In this document: positions 43,401 through 55,219 of the stretch, piece by piece
How positions within the stretch are numbered: the stretch's first letter is position 1
Layout of the letters: each line of letters starts with the position of its first letter
Assembly (NCBI GenBank): GCA_025765615.1
Contig: JAIVFJ010000047.1
Location: 248,001-312,000, forward strand
DNA: 64,000 nt
Origin: Zopfochytrium polystomum
Taxonomy: Eukaryota > Chytridiomycota > Chytridiomycetes > Chytridiales > Chytridiaceae
Direction of reading: 5' to 3'
Program-made: the position numbers and the translations under genes
The notes under the pieces: generated by a model
Databases searched by the model: none
Seen by the model: only the letters and a program-made list of their open reading frames with translations
Told to the model about the DNA's origin: nothing

Positions 43401-43769
43401 TCTGCCTACGGTGGCGTGGTGCCGGCTGCCCCAGGGTCGATGTACGGTCCCGTGGGAGGGTCAGTCTACGCCGCCTCAGTTATCAGTGGTGGTGTCGGCA
43501 TGTACCCCCCAACACACCTTGACCCGAGCGTCGCCCCATCCGGTTACGCGGTCTCCACGGTCGGAGGCGGCATGGGATACGTCGGCCGCATGCCCAGCGA
43601 CGAAGAAATCCTGCGCGAGCTGAAGCGGATTCTCGCGACCGCAAATCTCATGACCATCACAAAGAAGCAGACGCGCGACGAGTTGAGCGCGATTTTTGGC
43701 GTTGACTTGACCCCCAAGAAGGCGGTCATCAATCAGTATATCGAGGAAATTTTGCAAGGAAGGGTATAG
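37493..43769 (+). CDS. Chitin synthase with myosin-motor-like domain (class V/VII type)
   Basis: Integral membrane glycosyltransferase making chitin from UDP-GlcNAc at sites of polarised wall growth. Ten exons: 37493-37541, 37670-39591, 39651-40984, 41057-41162, 41218-41475, 41524-41629, 41696-42728, 42780-42888, 42949-43086, 43155-43769; 1889 residues with all phases consistent. Residues 20-750 form the myosin head-like domain: P-loop [15 protein letters not shown], switch-like [17 protein letters not shown], and relay-type [10 protein letters not shown]. After a Ser/Gly linker come membrane helices ([20 protein letters not shown]), a luminal cytochrome-b5-like part, and the chitin synthase core: [38 protein letters not shown] and the catalytic QRRRWINS. 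Three C-terminal helices, a Gly/Ser/Tyr-rich linker and a DEK C-terminal domain ([20 protein letters not shown]) end the protein. Catalytic motifs are intact. Class V versus VII is not settled by eye. Confidence 0.95.
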
Positions 43770-44371
43770 ATATTCTTTTTTGGGTCTGCTGTTGCCCTTC
43801 CCATCCCGGCCCCTCCCTCCTCCGTCTTTTCGTTCTTTTATTCGTTTTGAAGCGTGATTTTCGCCTTCGTTTTGCTTTCTTTTTAGCCGTCCTCTTTCAC
43901 ACCACATTCGATCCTTTCCTTTTTTTCTTCTGCTTAGTCCTGAGCCTGCTTACATTTCCTCTTTATCACACGACTATACACGCTACCGTTTTTCTTTCCT
44001 CAATTCTTTTTTATGCTGGTCTTCATGAAACATGATCATTTGGAATCTGGCCGTTGCGAACGCTGAAAGAGATAATGAAACGAGATCCTAAATGAGCTGG
44101 CAATGATTCACAATGAATGGCATAGACAATCAGATGATGTGTGGGCTGTCGTCGGTCGTCGGACTTCGCCCCGCCCGCGGTGTTCCCGCCTTATCTTTCT
44201 TGCTGCAGGATTTCAAAAACAGGTAACAGCAAATGCAAGAAGCCCCCCGACAAAGGAAATGTAACCCGTTTCCGCCCCGGAAAAAGAAACCGCTTCGCAC
44301 AAGCACTCTACGAAAACAAACACTTCTCCCACTTGCATCCTCCACCCAATGCCCAATTCCGAGGTCACCGC
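43770..44371. other. Convergent 3' flanks
   Basis: Pyrimidine-rich 3' flank of the chitin synthase gene, then AT-richer DNA. No gene supported. Confidence 0.5.
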
Positions 44372-47326
44372 CTACCGCTTTTTAAACCGGCGCTCATACT
44401 CCCCCCTCTCTCTGTCCTCGCGCCGCCGTTCCTCCCGCTTCGGCACATCAGCCGTCCCAGACGGCCGCCGCTGCCCGCCGCCGCCGCCAAACCTTTCGGC
44501 GCCCGCGTCGACGTGGCCGGAAGGCCCCCGCTTGTGCCGCTTCTCCTTGCGCCGCGCCCTGCTGCGTCCTCCGCCGCGCCTCTCGCCGTCGTCGTCGTCG
44601 TCGTCCGAGCTCACGGACGGCGAGCGAGAGGCGTCGCGGCGGCGGCCACCGTCGCGACGCTTGCGCCTGCCCGCGCCCGCCCCGTCGCGCGACGCGTGCC
44701 GCCGGCCCGACTTATCCCGCCGCCGTCGTCGACGGCGCGAAGACGGCGACGGGCGGCGGCGCGCGGTAGACGCGGTCGAATCGGTGTCGGAGTCGGAGTA
44801 GGCCGAGTCGTAGTCGTCCTCGTCGTCGTCGTCGGACGCCGTGGAAATTGAACGGTCTCTTCTAAGTGGGGATAAAAAGTTAATTATTTTTTGGCACATT
44901 TCTCGTCAAGGGGGGAAAAAACGTTCCGGCTACTAGCAAAAAGGCCGGACCTTCTAGATCGCCGACGACGGGGCGACTCCGTTCGGTCGCTCTTACGCTG
45001 GCCTGCCGACGGATTCGCATACCCATTTTCCTGCACTTGCGCCGCGTGCGGTGCCGCCGCGCTGACGATACCTGGATAGGCCACTGGTGGTGCGGGCCAG
45101 CCTTGCGGAACAGGGCCGCCGCCGCGCATGTTCAGAGGAACTGGCATGCCCATGGCACTGAACAGTCCCGGATTGCCAAAAGGTCCAAAAGAGTGCACTG
45201 GCATGCCCCCCGGCATGATTGAAAGCTGTGGTTGGGCCACTGAAAGCAATGAAGGGTCTCCTCCTCCTCCCCCTCCTCCTCCCATGGCGGGAAGACGGGA
45301 TGCCGCTGCTCCGCCGCGCGCATTGTCGTGCTGCTGGCTCTCGTCTTTTCTTACAGAATACACTTGGCTTGGGTCTCCCGTCCCACCAGCGGTTGGCGGT
45401 AGCAGCATTCCAGTTGTCATGGCATTTCTGAGAGATATGATGATGAACGGGCAGCGCCCACAAAAGAAAAACACGGCGCTGAATCAGAAACGCACCCGTA
45501 CATCTGAGAAGAAAGAATGTTGAACATGGCCATTGCGCCACCATAAAAAGAGTTCCAACTGTCGCCTGATGGGCCATTCATTGCTGGAGCGCTGGGCTCA
45601 CTTTGATTCAATGTCTCTCTGGCCATGGCGGCCGCAGCCTCTCCAGATCCTAGAGCTGCATTGCCTTCGCTGCTGTGATGTCTTGCTCTGCCTTCCGCTG
45701 TGGGCGCCTCTGGTTCTCCTCGCTCACGCAGCTGAACTTGCTTGGTTATTGGCACAAACGTGCTTCCGTCCACTCTGTGCGCTGCTCTGCCAGAACCGCG
45801 TGGTTCCGGCGAAGAAGCGATTGGCGAACGCGTCGATGAAGAAGAAGAACGGTCATAATAATGATGATTTTGAACTGAAGCCACGGGAGGCTCTGTCGCT
45901 CTACCACCCTGTTCGTTTTCGCTGTGTGCATCACTGATGTCCGCCGGACTGTTGTCTTCAGAGTCTGCGAGTCGCACTTCAAGGGGCTGGGACGCTCCTG
46001 GCAGAAAATGACCATTGAAGGCTGCGACCGCCGCGAGAGCACCCTCGCGAGTTGCCATGATGGCGTAGCCTGAGCGGCGACCGGTGTACTGCACATTATT
46101 CTGAATGATTTTCGCAAACTGTACATCGTGATCTAGCAACAGCTCAAATAAATCCTAAAACGAGGGTCGTGGGGAACAAGCAGAGAACAGAGATTAGTTG
46201 AGCGGTTGCACCAGCGCCAAGCTCTGAATGCTTTGGCTTCGTACCTTGCTTATCATGCTGGGAGGCAGGTTGCTAATGGTTATTCTGATTTGTTTATCAT
46301 AATCATGACGTTGTGGGAACGCAACACTCCATTGTGTGGCTGGCTTCTTGGGTGAACATCTTGGAATTGACTGGATAAATGGCTCAGCCGGCAGCGTTGA
46401 CGGCAAGTACCGTAAGGGAGGGGACGATCCGTCCTCCCCATCAAATCACATATGCCGCAATCCGATCTCCTGACCAAGGTCGGCACGCGCACTTTTCCTC
46501 TCACCTTTGCAAACTCAACAGTGAATCCAGCATCCATCAGGCCCTGCTTTGCGCGCTGTGCCTCAGCGGGCGTCTCAAACATAACAAAACCAGATCCAAT
46601 GCACCCTGCGCTTGCGCTGCCCATCTTGACCTTTATAGCGGTGATCCAACCATATCTTTTTTGGTATCCCCCCGCCGCCGGCGCGGTATAAGCACAAAGG
46701 GGATCTTGCATGGCAAACACAAAGAATGACGAATGATGGAAATGGGAGAGACTCAATTACCTCTTGCACATGTTGAAGAGCCACTCTCGGTGCGCGTACA
46801 CCGGCAAGCCTCTGACGTACAAGTTTGTGCCACGATCCCACGGACGAATCTCGCCTGCAACCGCCGGGGCTTCGCGTTCGTCGTGGTCGTGTCTCTGGTC
46901 CGGCGTCGTGGACGCCGTCGATGGCTCGGCCGTCGGCGGCGGTGGAGGCGGCGGCGGCATGGACGAGGGTCTGCGATCGATCGCGCCGAGGTGCTCGGGA
47001 AGCGGAGCGGCCGGCATCGACCGAAAGAGGCTCGACAGCGGGGGCGAGAAGAGGACCTTTGGCCGCTTCTGCTGGCCGCCGAGGCCTCCCGCTCCAGCCA
47101 CCACCGGTGCCGGCGGTTGGTGGTGGTGGTGGTGGTGGAGGGTTGGGTCGGGGCGCGCGCCGTTGGGCGAGGTAATAAGCGTGAAGGAGGAGGCCGAGGA
47201 GGAGGAGGAGGAGGAGGTTGCGCTGGAAGTTTCGTGGGGCGGGGGCGGGCTGGGTGCGAAGCTGCCGCGCTCCCGGATGGCGATGCCGGCGGCTGGGAAC
47301 TCGAGCAGGCGGCCGTCCGAGTACAT
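44372..47326 (-). CDS. RNA-binding protein with two RRMs and RS-rich tail (RBMS/MSSP-like)
   Basis: Exons: 47326-46761, 46655-46505, 46370-46245, 46154-45502, 45427 to about 44955, and a last exon to 44372. The first exon is Pro/Ser-rich with His runs and ends in the RNP2 of RRM1 (TNLYVRGLPVYAHREWLFNM). RRM1 continues YGWITAIKVKMG and RNP1-like CIGSGFVMFETPAEAQRAK. RRM2 reads IRITISNLPPSMISK/DLFELLL, YTGRRSGYAIMATREGA and FNGHFLPGASQPLEVRLADS. Order and RRM text resemble single-stranded nucleic-acid binding RBMS proteins. A linker with GGGGGGGGDP and a strongly basic RS/DDDD tail (SDDDDDDGERRGGGRSRARR) end it. The exon 5/6 junction could not be fixed, because two phases are possible. The start could be 47434 instead. 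The RRM1 intron ends in CAAAAAAG, again purine-rich before AG. Confidence 0.82.
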
Positions 47327-47829
47327 TTCCGGCGTTCTGGCGGCGGGAGTGTTTGGGCAGGTGGAGGTGAGATTAGCAGAAGGGCGGTGCCGTGCGTCTG
47401 ACAAGTACGAACCCACCACACAAACTTCATTCATTCATTGTCGCTCCTCCCACCACACGCACCCACGCACCCCACTCACGGAGGAGTTTGGAGTTTGGCA
47501 GCTGCCTGCTTGTTGCTTGTTGCTTGTTGCTTGTTGCTTGTTGCTTGTTGGACACGGTTGTGTTTGGTTGGTTGTTTTTTATTATATTTTTATTTTTATT
47601 TTTTATTTTTTCATTTTCTGTCTCGTTGGGGTTGGGGGGTGAAGGAAGGGGTTGGTTGGTTGTGCGGGGGGCTAGTTGTTTGTTAGTTCATCAGTGCAGC
47701 CAGCCAGCCAGCCAGCTAGCCAGTTAGCTGTTCCTGTTTGGCCATCAATCAATCAATCAATCAATCGAGTGGCAACGGCGGCGGCGGGGGCGTGAACAAC
47801 GAAGGCGAGTCTTTTCAACGACACACGGT

Positions 47830-47860
<31 letters not shown>

Positions 47861-48119
47861 GAAAGAGATCGAAATATGTAGACAGAGCCACGAGTCTCTC
47901 CCTCGGCAGTGCAACAAAAAATTAATTTAGGGGTGATACCATAAATGGAGCAAGACGAAGACAAAAAAAAGAAAATGAGGAGAAAAGAAAAGAAAAAGTG
48001 AGAAAGATGACGATTGACAGGCACACTGAGAGGTAGACAAGCCCGGAAAAATGAAAATAAACCCCCGCAAAACAACCCAAAACAAAAAAAAAAAAAAAAA
48101 ATCTGCGCTCCCTCAAACA
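47327..48119. other. Divergent spacer with simple repeats
   Basis: 5' flanks of the RRM gene and of the first GST. It has a TTGCTTG tandem repeat at 47510-47550, a CCAG run at about 47698-47715, an ATCA run at about 47745-47765, a GT microsatellite at about 47827-47853 and an A-homopolymer just before the GST start. No gene. Confidence 0.55.
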
Positions 48120-49207
48120 ATGATGGCTGCCCTCACGAACGCAAACGACCAAAAGGACCCCGTTTCCGCCATCGCGGTCGAGGCCGTCGCCGTCGCAGAG
48201 GCCGCGGGAACGACGGCGGAGTCGGCAACGGCGGCGGCGGCTGCGCCGGCGCGACCGGCAATGGTACTGCTCGGCGAGGCCACGTCGCCGTTCACGCGCA
48301 AGGTGCGCATCGTGGCCATGGAGCTGGGCATCGACGCAAGCCGCATCGAGCTCGTGCTGCCGGACCCCATGTCCATCCTGCCCGTCGTGCCCGCCAACGC
48401 CGTTTCGGACATGGCTAACCCGCTGGGAAAGGTTCGTCATCTGTCTGTCGTTCGTTGATTTTCGTTTGGACACACCCAAACGTCCTCCCAACCCTTCTGA
48501 TTTTAATGTGCTCAAAATAAATAAATAAATAAACAATAACTCTTTACTCCCTTCCACCTCCTCCTCCTACACCGCTCAAAGGTCCCTGCGCTCCTCCCGA
48601 CGCCCACCTCCCCGCGCTCCGACGCCATCTACGGCTCGCAAGTGATTGCGCAGCACCTCGACGCGGCCGTAGCTGAGCGCGTTGACCCGTCTCGGCACGT
48701 CCTTCCGCCGGCGTCCGCGCCGGCCGCGCGCGTCCGCGTGCTGACGACCGAGGCGCTCGCGGACGGCGGCACCGAGGCGGTGATCCTGACGGCATACGAG
48801 ACGCTGCTGCGGCCCGAGGAGCGGCGATGGGACGCGTGGATCGAGGGCCAGCTGTCCAAGGCGTGGCGCGCGCTCTCCGCGCTGGAGGAGCGTGTTGTTG
48901 CGGGTGACGTTGTGAGCGGAAGCGGCGACGACTATGGCGACGACGGACCGCTCGACCTCGGGACCATTGCGACTGGATGCTTTATTGGGTACTTAATTAT
49001 TTTGAGTCGTTTTTATTTTTTATTTGTTCTTTCTCACGTCAACAACAAATGCGCTACCCAAGGTACTTTGAGTTCCGGCTGCCGCACCTGATTGCGTGGC
49101 GGGACAAGCATCCGGCGCTCGCGGCCTGGTACGCAAAAATACAAGAGCGGCCGAGCTTTGTTGCTACGGCTCCCACCACCGCGGGTGCGGCGCCGGCGGC
49201 GCAGTAG
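48120..49207 (+). CDS. Glutathione S-transferase (YibF-like), copy 1
   Basis: Cytosolic detoxification enzyme. Exons 48120-48431, 48582-48988 and 49063-49207, 287 residues, in phase. An extra N-terminal Ala-rich extension of about 45 residues (AVEAVAVAEAAGTTAESATA) precedes the thioredoxin-fold domain: VLLGEATSPFTRKVRIVAME with the Ser/Pro active-site loop of YibF-type GSTs, and NPLGK/VPALLPT, where the cis-Pro after Val binds glutathione, followed by SDAIYGSQVIAQHLD. The helical C-terminal domain has RPEERRWDAWIEGQLSKAWR and ends FEFRLPHLIAWRDKHPALAA, WYAKIQERPSF. Both introns lie at exactly the same codons as in the neighbouring GST (after NPLGK, and within the Gly codon before Tyr), so the two arose by tandem duplication. 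The Ala extension is unique to this copy and may be a targeting or regulatory addition. Confidence 0.9.
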
Positions 49208-49697
49208 AACTAAGTGCGGCCTACCTTGTCTCGTACTGTCCGTCTGTCCGTCGTCTGAGAGTGACGAGGGGGCCGCGCGCGTGAGCCTCGGTGATCTAAG
49301 GGAGGCGGAGCTCTGTCTTGTTTTTCGTTTTTGCCCAACATCAGGCTGCAATAATTGTGTATGTTGTTAGCGAAACATACAGGAGTCGTATTGACAACCA
49401 TTGCTGCTTTGGGGAAAACACACGGAGGCCAAACACACACACACACACACACAGACTCACACGTACAAACGCAAACACGCGCCCCGCTCAATCATCTCCC
49501 TCTCATCCCATGCTTACTCTCTCCTCATAATGTAGTGATTCAGATTGTAGATTGATTGTTGATTCCTCTCATGCCTCTCGTTCTTTGTAGTTGCTGAGTA
49601 CTGTACCGGGGGCACTGCCACGCTACCGCGGCTTGTAGTGCTTAATCTTTCTCTCTCGCTCCCTCTCTTCCCTCTACATCTATTTTCTCTCTCTCTA

Positions 49698-49790
<93 letters not shown>

Positions 49791-49975
49791 GCTTACACAT
49801 GCCGTGCGTATCACGACAAGATGTGCTTCGGATCTGCGAACAGGGGCCGATTCGACCGAATCGCGCGATTTCGACGTGACATTTGGGAAGTATAAACAGC
49901 AGGAAAGGGAAAAAAAAAAAAAGAGAAGGGATTCCAACAGACAAACCGGCAGAGCAGCAAATCAAAAAATCAAAA
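49208..49975. other. Spacer between the GST genes with CA and CT microsatellites
   Basis: Short CA run at about 49435-49452 and a long CT run (listed separately) within 300 bp of the second GST start. No gene. Confidence 0.55.
49682..49789. repeat. (CT)n microsatellite, about 108 bp, nearly perfect
   Basis: CT repeat broken only by a TATAT near 49699; 190 bp upstream of the second GST start codon. Confidence 0.97.
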
Positions 49976-50236
49976 ATGAGCCGCCCGGTCCTCTACTTCT
50001 CGCCGACGTCGCCGTACGTGCGCAAGGTGCTCATCGCCGCAAAGGAGCTCGGCATCGACGGCACGATCGACCTTGTCGCGCCCGCCGCTGTGCTGCCCAC
50101 TTCCACCTCCAACGAGGTCTCGGACAGGGGCGCGAACCCGCTCGGAAAGGTGGGTTGAGAGCGATGACGGCGTGCACGCGCCACACAGACCCGCGTGGCA
50201 GTCCATCTAATCGCACACACCCACACCAAAACCACA

Positions 50237-50276
<40 letters not shown>

Positions 50277-50909
50277 TAGATCCCTGCGCTCCTGCCCACC
50301 CCCGACTCCCCCGCGTCCGACGCCATCATCGGCTCGTCCATCATCTCGCAGTACCTCGACCACGTCGCCAGCACCACCACGAACACCACCCGCCGCATCC
50401 TCCCCACCGACCCACTCGCGCGCATCCGCGTCCTAACAACCGAAGCCCTAGCAGACGGCGCCACCGACGCGCTGCTCCTCGCGCGCTACGAAACCGCCCT
50501 GCGCCCCGCCGACAAGCAGTGGGCGCAGTGGGAGGAGGGCCAGCTGTCAAAGACGTTTCGCGCGCTCGCGGCCCTCGACGCGCGCATCGCAAAGGACGGC
50601 GGCGCGGTGACCGCCGGCGTCAACGTGGCGGACCCGGGGAGCACGCTGGATCTGGCGAGTATTGCCGTGGGGACTTTGGTTGGGTGAGTTTTCTTTTTTT
50701 TTTTTTTTTTTTTTTTTGTTTTGCTTTTTGGAGCGTCGATGTGGAAGTGCGCGCGCCGGAGAGAGGGAAGGAGTGTATGTCGAGTGAATGAGGGAGGGAG
50801 GGAGTAAGTGAGATTCAGAGCGCGTAGCGCTCACTCAATCGGTGCCTCACGGAGCGCAGCGCTCGCACGCGTGCAGAGTTGGAGTACAAGTCTGCGCGCA
50901 GATCGCGCC

Positions 50910-50948
<39 letters not shown>

Positions 50949-51138
50949 CTCACCTCCCTCTCACTCTTAAACTTTCCAACCCCCAATCAACCACACACAC
51001 ACACACACGCACGCACGCAGGTACCTGGAGTTCCGCTTTGCGCACATCGCGTGGAAGGAAAAGTACCCGGCGTTGGCGGCGTGGTACGCGAAGCTGGCCA
51101 CGCGCCCGAGCTTTGCCTCGACGGCGCCGCCGCAGTGA
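49976..51138 (+). CDS. Glutathione S-transferase (YibF-like), copy 2
   Basis: Exons 49976-50149, 50280-50683 and 51021-51138 give 231 residues, in phase. The thioredoxin-fold N-terminus starts at once, MSRPVLYFSPTSPYVRKVLI, with the catalytic-loop Ser (SPTSPY) and NPLGK/IPALLPTPDS, then SDAIIGSSIISQYLDHV. The C-terminal domain has RPADKQWAQWEEGQLSKTFR and the end FRFAHIAWKEKYPALAAWYA. Length fits ordinary fungal GSTs, whereas its neighbour has an extra N-terminal extension. Both introns carry CA microsatellites: the first ends (CA)n-CGCACTAG (50237-50279), and the second holds a T-homopolymer, a CA tract at about 50918-50946 and another directly before CACGCACGCACGCAG. Intron positions match copy 1 exactly. 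Confidence 0.92.
50237..50272. repeat. (CA)n in first intron of GST copy 2
   Basis: About 17 CA units ending 7 bp before the 3' splice site. Confidence 0.95.
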
Positions 51139-51258
51139 ACAGAGCCGGACCACTACTTGCTTGAGTACTTAATAAAATGACGTTTACTTCGCCGCTCTGT
51201 CGGCCTTGTCAAATGACTGACGTCATAAATACACCACACTCACACTCGGAGCATCCAC

Positions 51259-52689
51259 ATGGCGGTGCAGTTCAGGACCGAGACGACCGACCTGCTCGGC
51301 TGCACCGCGCCCATCATCTGCGCGCCCATGGCCGGCGTCTCTTCGCCCGAGCTCGCAGCCGCCGTCGCGCGCCGCGGAGGCTTTCCGTTTCTCGCGGCAG
51401 GTAGGCAGAGAAGCCAGGAGGCAGTTTAGCTGGGTGCGTTTGTTTGGATTGGAAGGATTGGAAGGAGAGAGAGAGAGAGCGTGGAGAGCGAGCGAGCGAG
51501 CGCGGGCGAAGGCAGTCCAACTCAACAACCCCACTCCGCGCACCCGAATCAAATCCCAGGGTACATGACCGACCCGCTGCTGCTCCGTCAGGACATTGAG
51601 CGCTTCAAGCAGCTGGCACCCGAAGCGCCGTTCGGCGTCGGCTTTATCACCTGGACGCTGGAAAAACACCCGCAGATGCTCGACGAGGTAGAACATGTGC
51701 CCGTGCCTTCGTCGCAGCCAACAGACCTGTTGCCCTTCGAACTATCTTAACCTTACCTTCGCACGAAAAAAAAAACAACAAGGCCCTCTCCGCGTCCCCG
51801 ACCGCCCTCTGGTTCTCATTTGGCGACGCCGGTCCGCACATCGCCCGCGCCCGCGCGCACCCCTCCAACCCCAAGCTCCTCGCCCAAGTCCATACCGTCG
51901 CCGCCGCGCTCCACGCCGCCGACAGTCTGGTCCGTCGACGCCGTCGTCGCCCAAGGCCGCGGCGCCGGCGGACACGGCGCCCAGGCCGCCGCCTCCATCG
52001 ACACCCTCGCACTCGTCCCGCTCGTCGCCGACGCCGTTGGCGACCGCTGCGCCGTCGTCGCCGCAGGCGCCATCGCCGACGGCCGCGGCCTCGCCGCCGC
52101 TCTCATGCTGGGCGCCTCCGCCGCCGCCCTCGGCACCGCATTTGCCGCCGCCGTCGAGGCCCGCGGCGACGACGCTGGCAAGCGGCGGCTGGTCGCCGCC
52201 GCGCGGAGGGACGCCGCGGGACACGGGGGACCCGCGACGACGGTGCGGACGAGGGTGTTTGACGGATTGAGGAGGATCGCGTGGCCGGAGGGGTACGATA
52301 TGCGGGTGCTCGCGAACGCGGTGACGGCGGACGAGGCGAAGACGGCGGAGGAGGAGGGGGCGGGGGCGAAGGCGGTGGTCGTGACGCGGTGGCAGGCGCG
52401 GTTCGACGCAGAGGCGGAAAAGGCGGCGGCGAACGCGCGGGTGCGAGAGGAGCGCGCGCGGGCGCAGGCGGCGGAGGCGGACAGGGGTACAAGGGCCCGC
52501 GCGCCGCCGCCGCCAGCAGAGGCAAGCAGACCGAACTTTGACGTGCTGCACGTGTGCGCGGGCGAGGCCGTCGGGCTGGTGCGCGGCGTGTTCCGCGCCG
52601 AGGCGATCATGGACAGGATCATGGAGCAGGCCGAGGACGCGCTGCGCCTCGGCTGTGCGGTCGTCGACAGGCGGGCCGCACGGCTGTGA
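51259..52689 (+). CDS. Nitronate monooxygenase / 2-nitropropane dioxygenase family (FMN-dependent), one frame break
   Basis: TIM-barrel flavoenzyme oxidising alkyl nitronates such as 3-nitropropionate. Exons 51259-51400, 51560-51687 and 51783-52689. The start MAVQFRTETTDLLGCTAPII leads into the family FMN-binding loop PMAGVSSPELAAAVARRGGF. Exon 2 has LAPEAPFGVGFITWTLEKHP. Exon 3 starts ALSASPTALWFSFGDAGPHI and continues LLAQVHTVAAALHAADS. Near 51925 the frame shifts by one base (a doubled G fits); no in-phase intron explains it. Beyond it the text resumes VDAVVAQGRGAGGHGAQAAA, including the catalytic His, and ends DVLHVCAGEAVGLVRGVFRA. An Ala/Arg-rich insertion (ANARVREERARAQAAEADRG) near the C-terminus is unusual for the family. 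The frame break is either a base-call error or a mutation that removes the enzyme. Confidence 0.8.
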
Positions 52690-53236
52690 CGTGGAAGGGG
52701 GCAGGGGTAGGGGAGGAAAAATGTTGCCGATTGTTGCACGAATTGACGTTGAAATGAACTCTGTGACGAGAGGTGTATTTCCCTAAGTTTTGTTACAGCG
52801 GAGCCTTTTGAAAAGGTGTTGGAGGTAGTGGTGTCGAGAGAAACGAGTGTCGCTTTGGCGTCGAGTGGGAGATACTGTACAAACGATCGAAGAAAAGAAG
52901 AGAAGAACACAGAAGAATTGGGTGGGAGGAAATGCTACAGTTGGGATTGGGGGGTGAGGCGCTGAAGTACACACATTGGCGGAAAGTCAGTGAAGTGATG
53001 GAGCGAACCAGAGGTCAATAGAAAACAGAGGTAAAAAGAAAAAAAAATCAAGCGAAGTAACGCAATATACAGGCAAAAGTGACTATGGAGGTGCGTTGGG
53101 TAGTCGCAAGTGAGGTCGTGGTTGGCCAAGGGTAGTTGGAAGGTAAGGAGAGGAATGGAAAGGACAGCATGAAGAAAAACCATAGCAGGACATTTGGTCG
53201 AGAAAACTGTGTGGTTTCTCTGGTTTTTCTTTTGCC
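52690..53236. other. Convergent 3' flanks
   Basis: Between the monooxygenase and glucoamylase stop codons. No gene seen. Confidence 0.5.
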
Positions 53237-55186
53237 TTACGCAGTAAAGTAACCGGCGGTCACCAGGGCCTGCCTGGCCTCGTTCAGGCTAGACACGGCT
53301 GCGTAGCTCCACGTCAGGTCGTCGACACCGTGCGGGCTGCCGTCGGTGCGGCTGTACTGCTCGTTAAAGTGGTACACGTTCTTTGCATGCTTCTTGACGC
53401 GGCGGACGTACGTCTCGGCAAGATCCACCAGCCCGGCGACCACCGCCTTGAACTGCGCCGACCCGATCTGGTACGTGGTCCCAGCCGCGACGCTAACCCC
53501 GGCGGCGACGCCGGCGGGCCTCGCGCCGACAAAGAACGGCTGCGTCAGCGCGGTGGGGGTGACGGCGCCCGCGTCGAGGTACATTTTCGCAGCGCGGTAG
53601 TACACCTCCGCGACGGCCAGCGTGCACAGGTACCACGGGTTCCCCTGGCTGTTGCCAAGGCCGTCGTACGTGTCGCCGTAGTACCTCCCGATGGCGTACG
53701 AGATGGGCAGTCCAGTCGAGTCGTTCAGCGCGGCGGCGTTCAGAGCGTACTCTGTCGCGAACCCCTTTGCAAACTGGTACACGCTCGCCAGGAGCCGCTC
53801 GTCGGTCGGCGCGTAGAACCCGTCGCCGTTATACCCGTGCAGCACGCCGAGCGCCAGCGCAGAGTCCAGCTGCCGCCCGTTGACGGTCGTCACCATCAGG
53901 TTGGTCGACGACGAAAAGAAGCTGCTGGCGATCGTCGACTCGATGGTCGCGGCCTGGGTCTTGTAGTACGGGCTCGCGCCCGTGTCGCCCACGACCGCCG
54001 TCGCGAACGTCGCTCCCTCGAGCAGCGCGCGCCGCTGCGCCATCATGGTGAAAAAGTGCAACCCGCGCTGCTCCTCCCACAGGTCGCAGCCGTTCGCGTC
54101 GTTGTAGTTGCTGGCGATGTACTCGAGGTCCGGCTTGATGACCGAGTTGGTACCGTTCCACATGTCGACGACAGTCGACAGCGCGCCGCCGTTCGCGAGG
54201 TAGTTGTTGGCGAACCGCATGAAGACGCTGGCGCGGAAGGCCGCGCCGTCGTTCTGCGGGCGGCACCACCCGCCCGTGTAGTCCGTGCCGTCCACGTTGA
54301 ACTTGGCTTCGCCGAGCCCCGTGTTGGCGTTGATGTTTTGGATCTTGTGCGTCAGGTCGCGGTGGTCAAAGAAGAGCTGGAGAAGCGTTGCGTTCTTGGA
54401 CGATGCGTACCAGCCGCGGACGACTTTTGGAGGCGGGTGAGGGGTTGTTGTGGGAAGAAGGCCATTACGCCAAGTCGAGAGAAAAAAAGGCAAGCGCAAG
54501 CACAAAACAACACCGCACCTTCCATGACCAACGACGCGTCGCGGATCCAGTGGTAGAAGTAGTTTTGCCCGGTCGGTTGGTTCTTGACGGCCGCGACGAC
54601 GATCCCCGGAATCGACCCGTCGGGGTGGATGTTGGCCAGCAGGAGCTCGCGGACGTTCGGCGTCGCCGTCGCCAGCCAGCTGGTAAGGTCCGGACTCAGC
54701 GACGCGATGGGGCCGCCCGTGTACGTTCCAGTGACCGTCGCCGTGGCGCTCGCCGTGGTTGTTGTAGTCGTCGTGGGCTGCGTTACCTGGTAGTTTACTC
54801 CATAGCCTCCCTGCGAGGTGTGTCGGAGAGATTTTTTTTAGATCTTGAAAACCGCAAGGAGCGCAAGGAATGCACTTACGTTGTTGTCGTAGTACTTGGT
54901 TCCGGCCACGTCATACTGATAGTGAAATGTAGTCGTCAGTATTCGAAACAAAAAGTGGTCATAACCAAGGGTGGCATGCACTCTGGTGTCGAATTTACCT
55001 CCACGTAGAACTGAGAAATACCAGCCGAACCGATCGAGCAGCTGAAAGTCCAGTACTCGTAGTTGGTCGAGTCCGGGCCGTTGCTGTACGAGGCGGAGCA
55101 AGAGTAGGCCCAGTTTTGGGACAGGTCGGCGTAATTCACGTAAACGGTTTTTTGATAGGCAATGTTGAGCAATTTGCTGCCAAGCG

Positions 55187-55219
<33 letters not shown>

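Noticed and set aside
44349..44851. Plus-strand Pro/Arg-rich frames
   Set aside because: They are antisense to the RS/DDDD-rich C-terminus of the RRM protein and have the composition expected of such a shadow.
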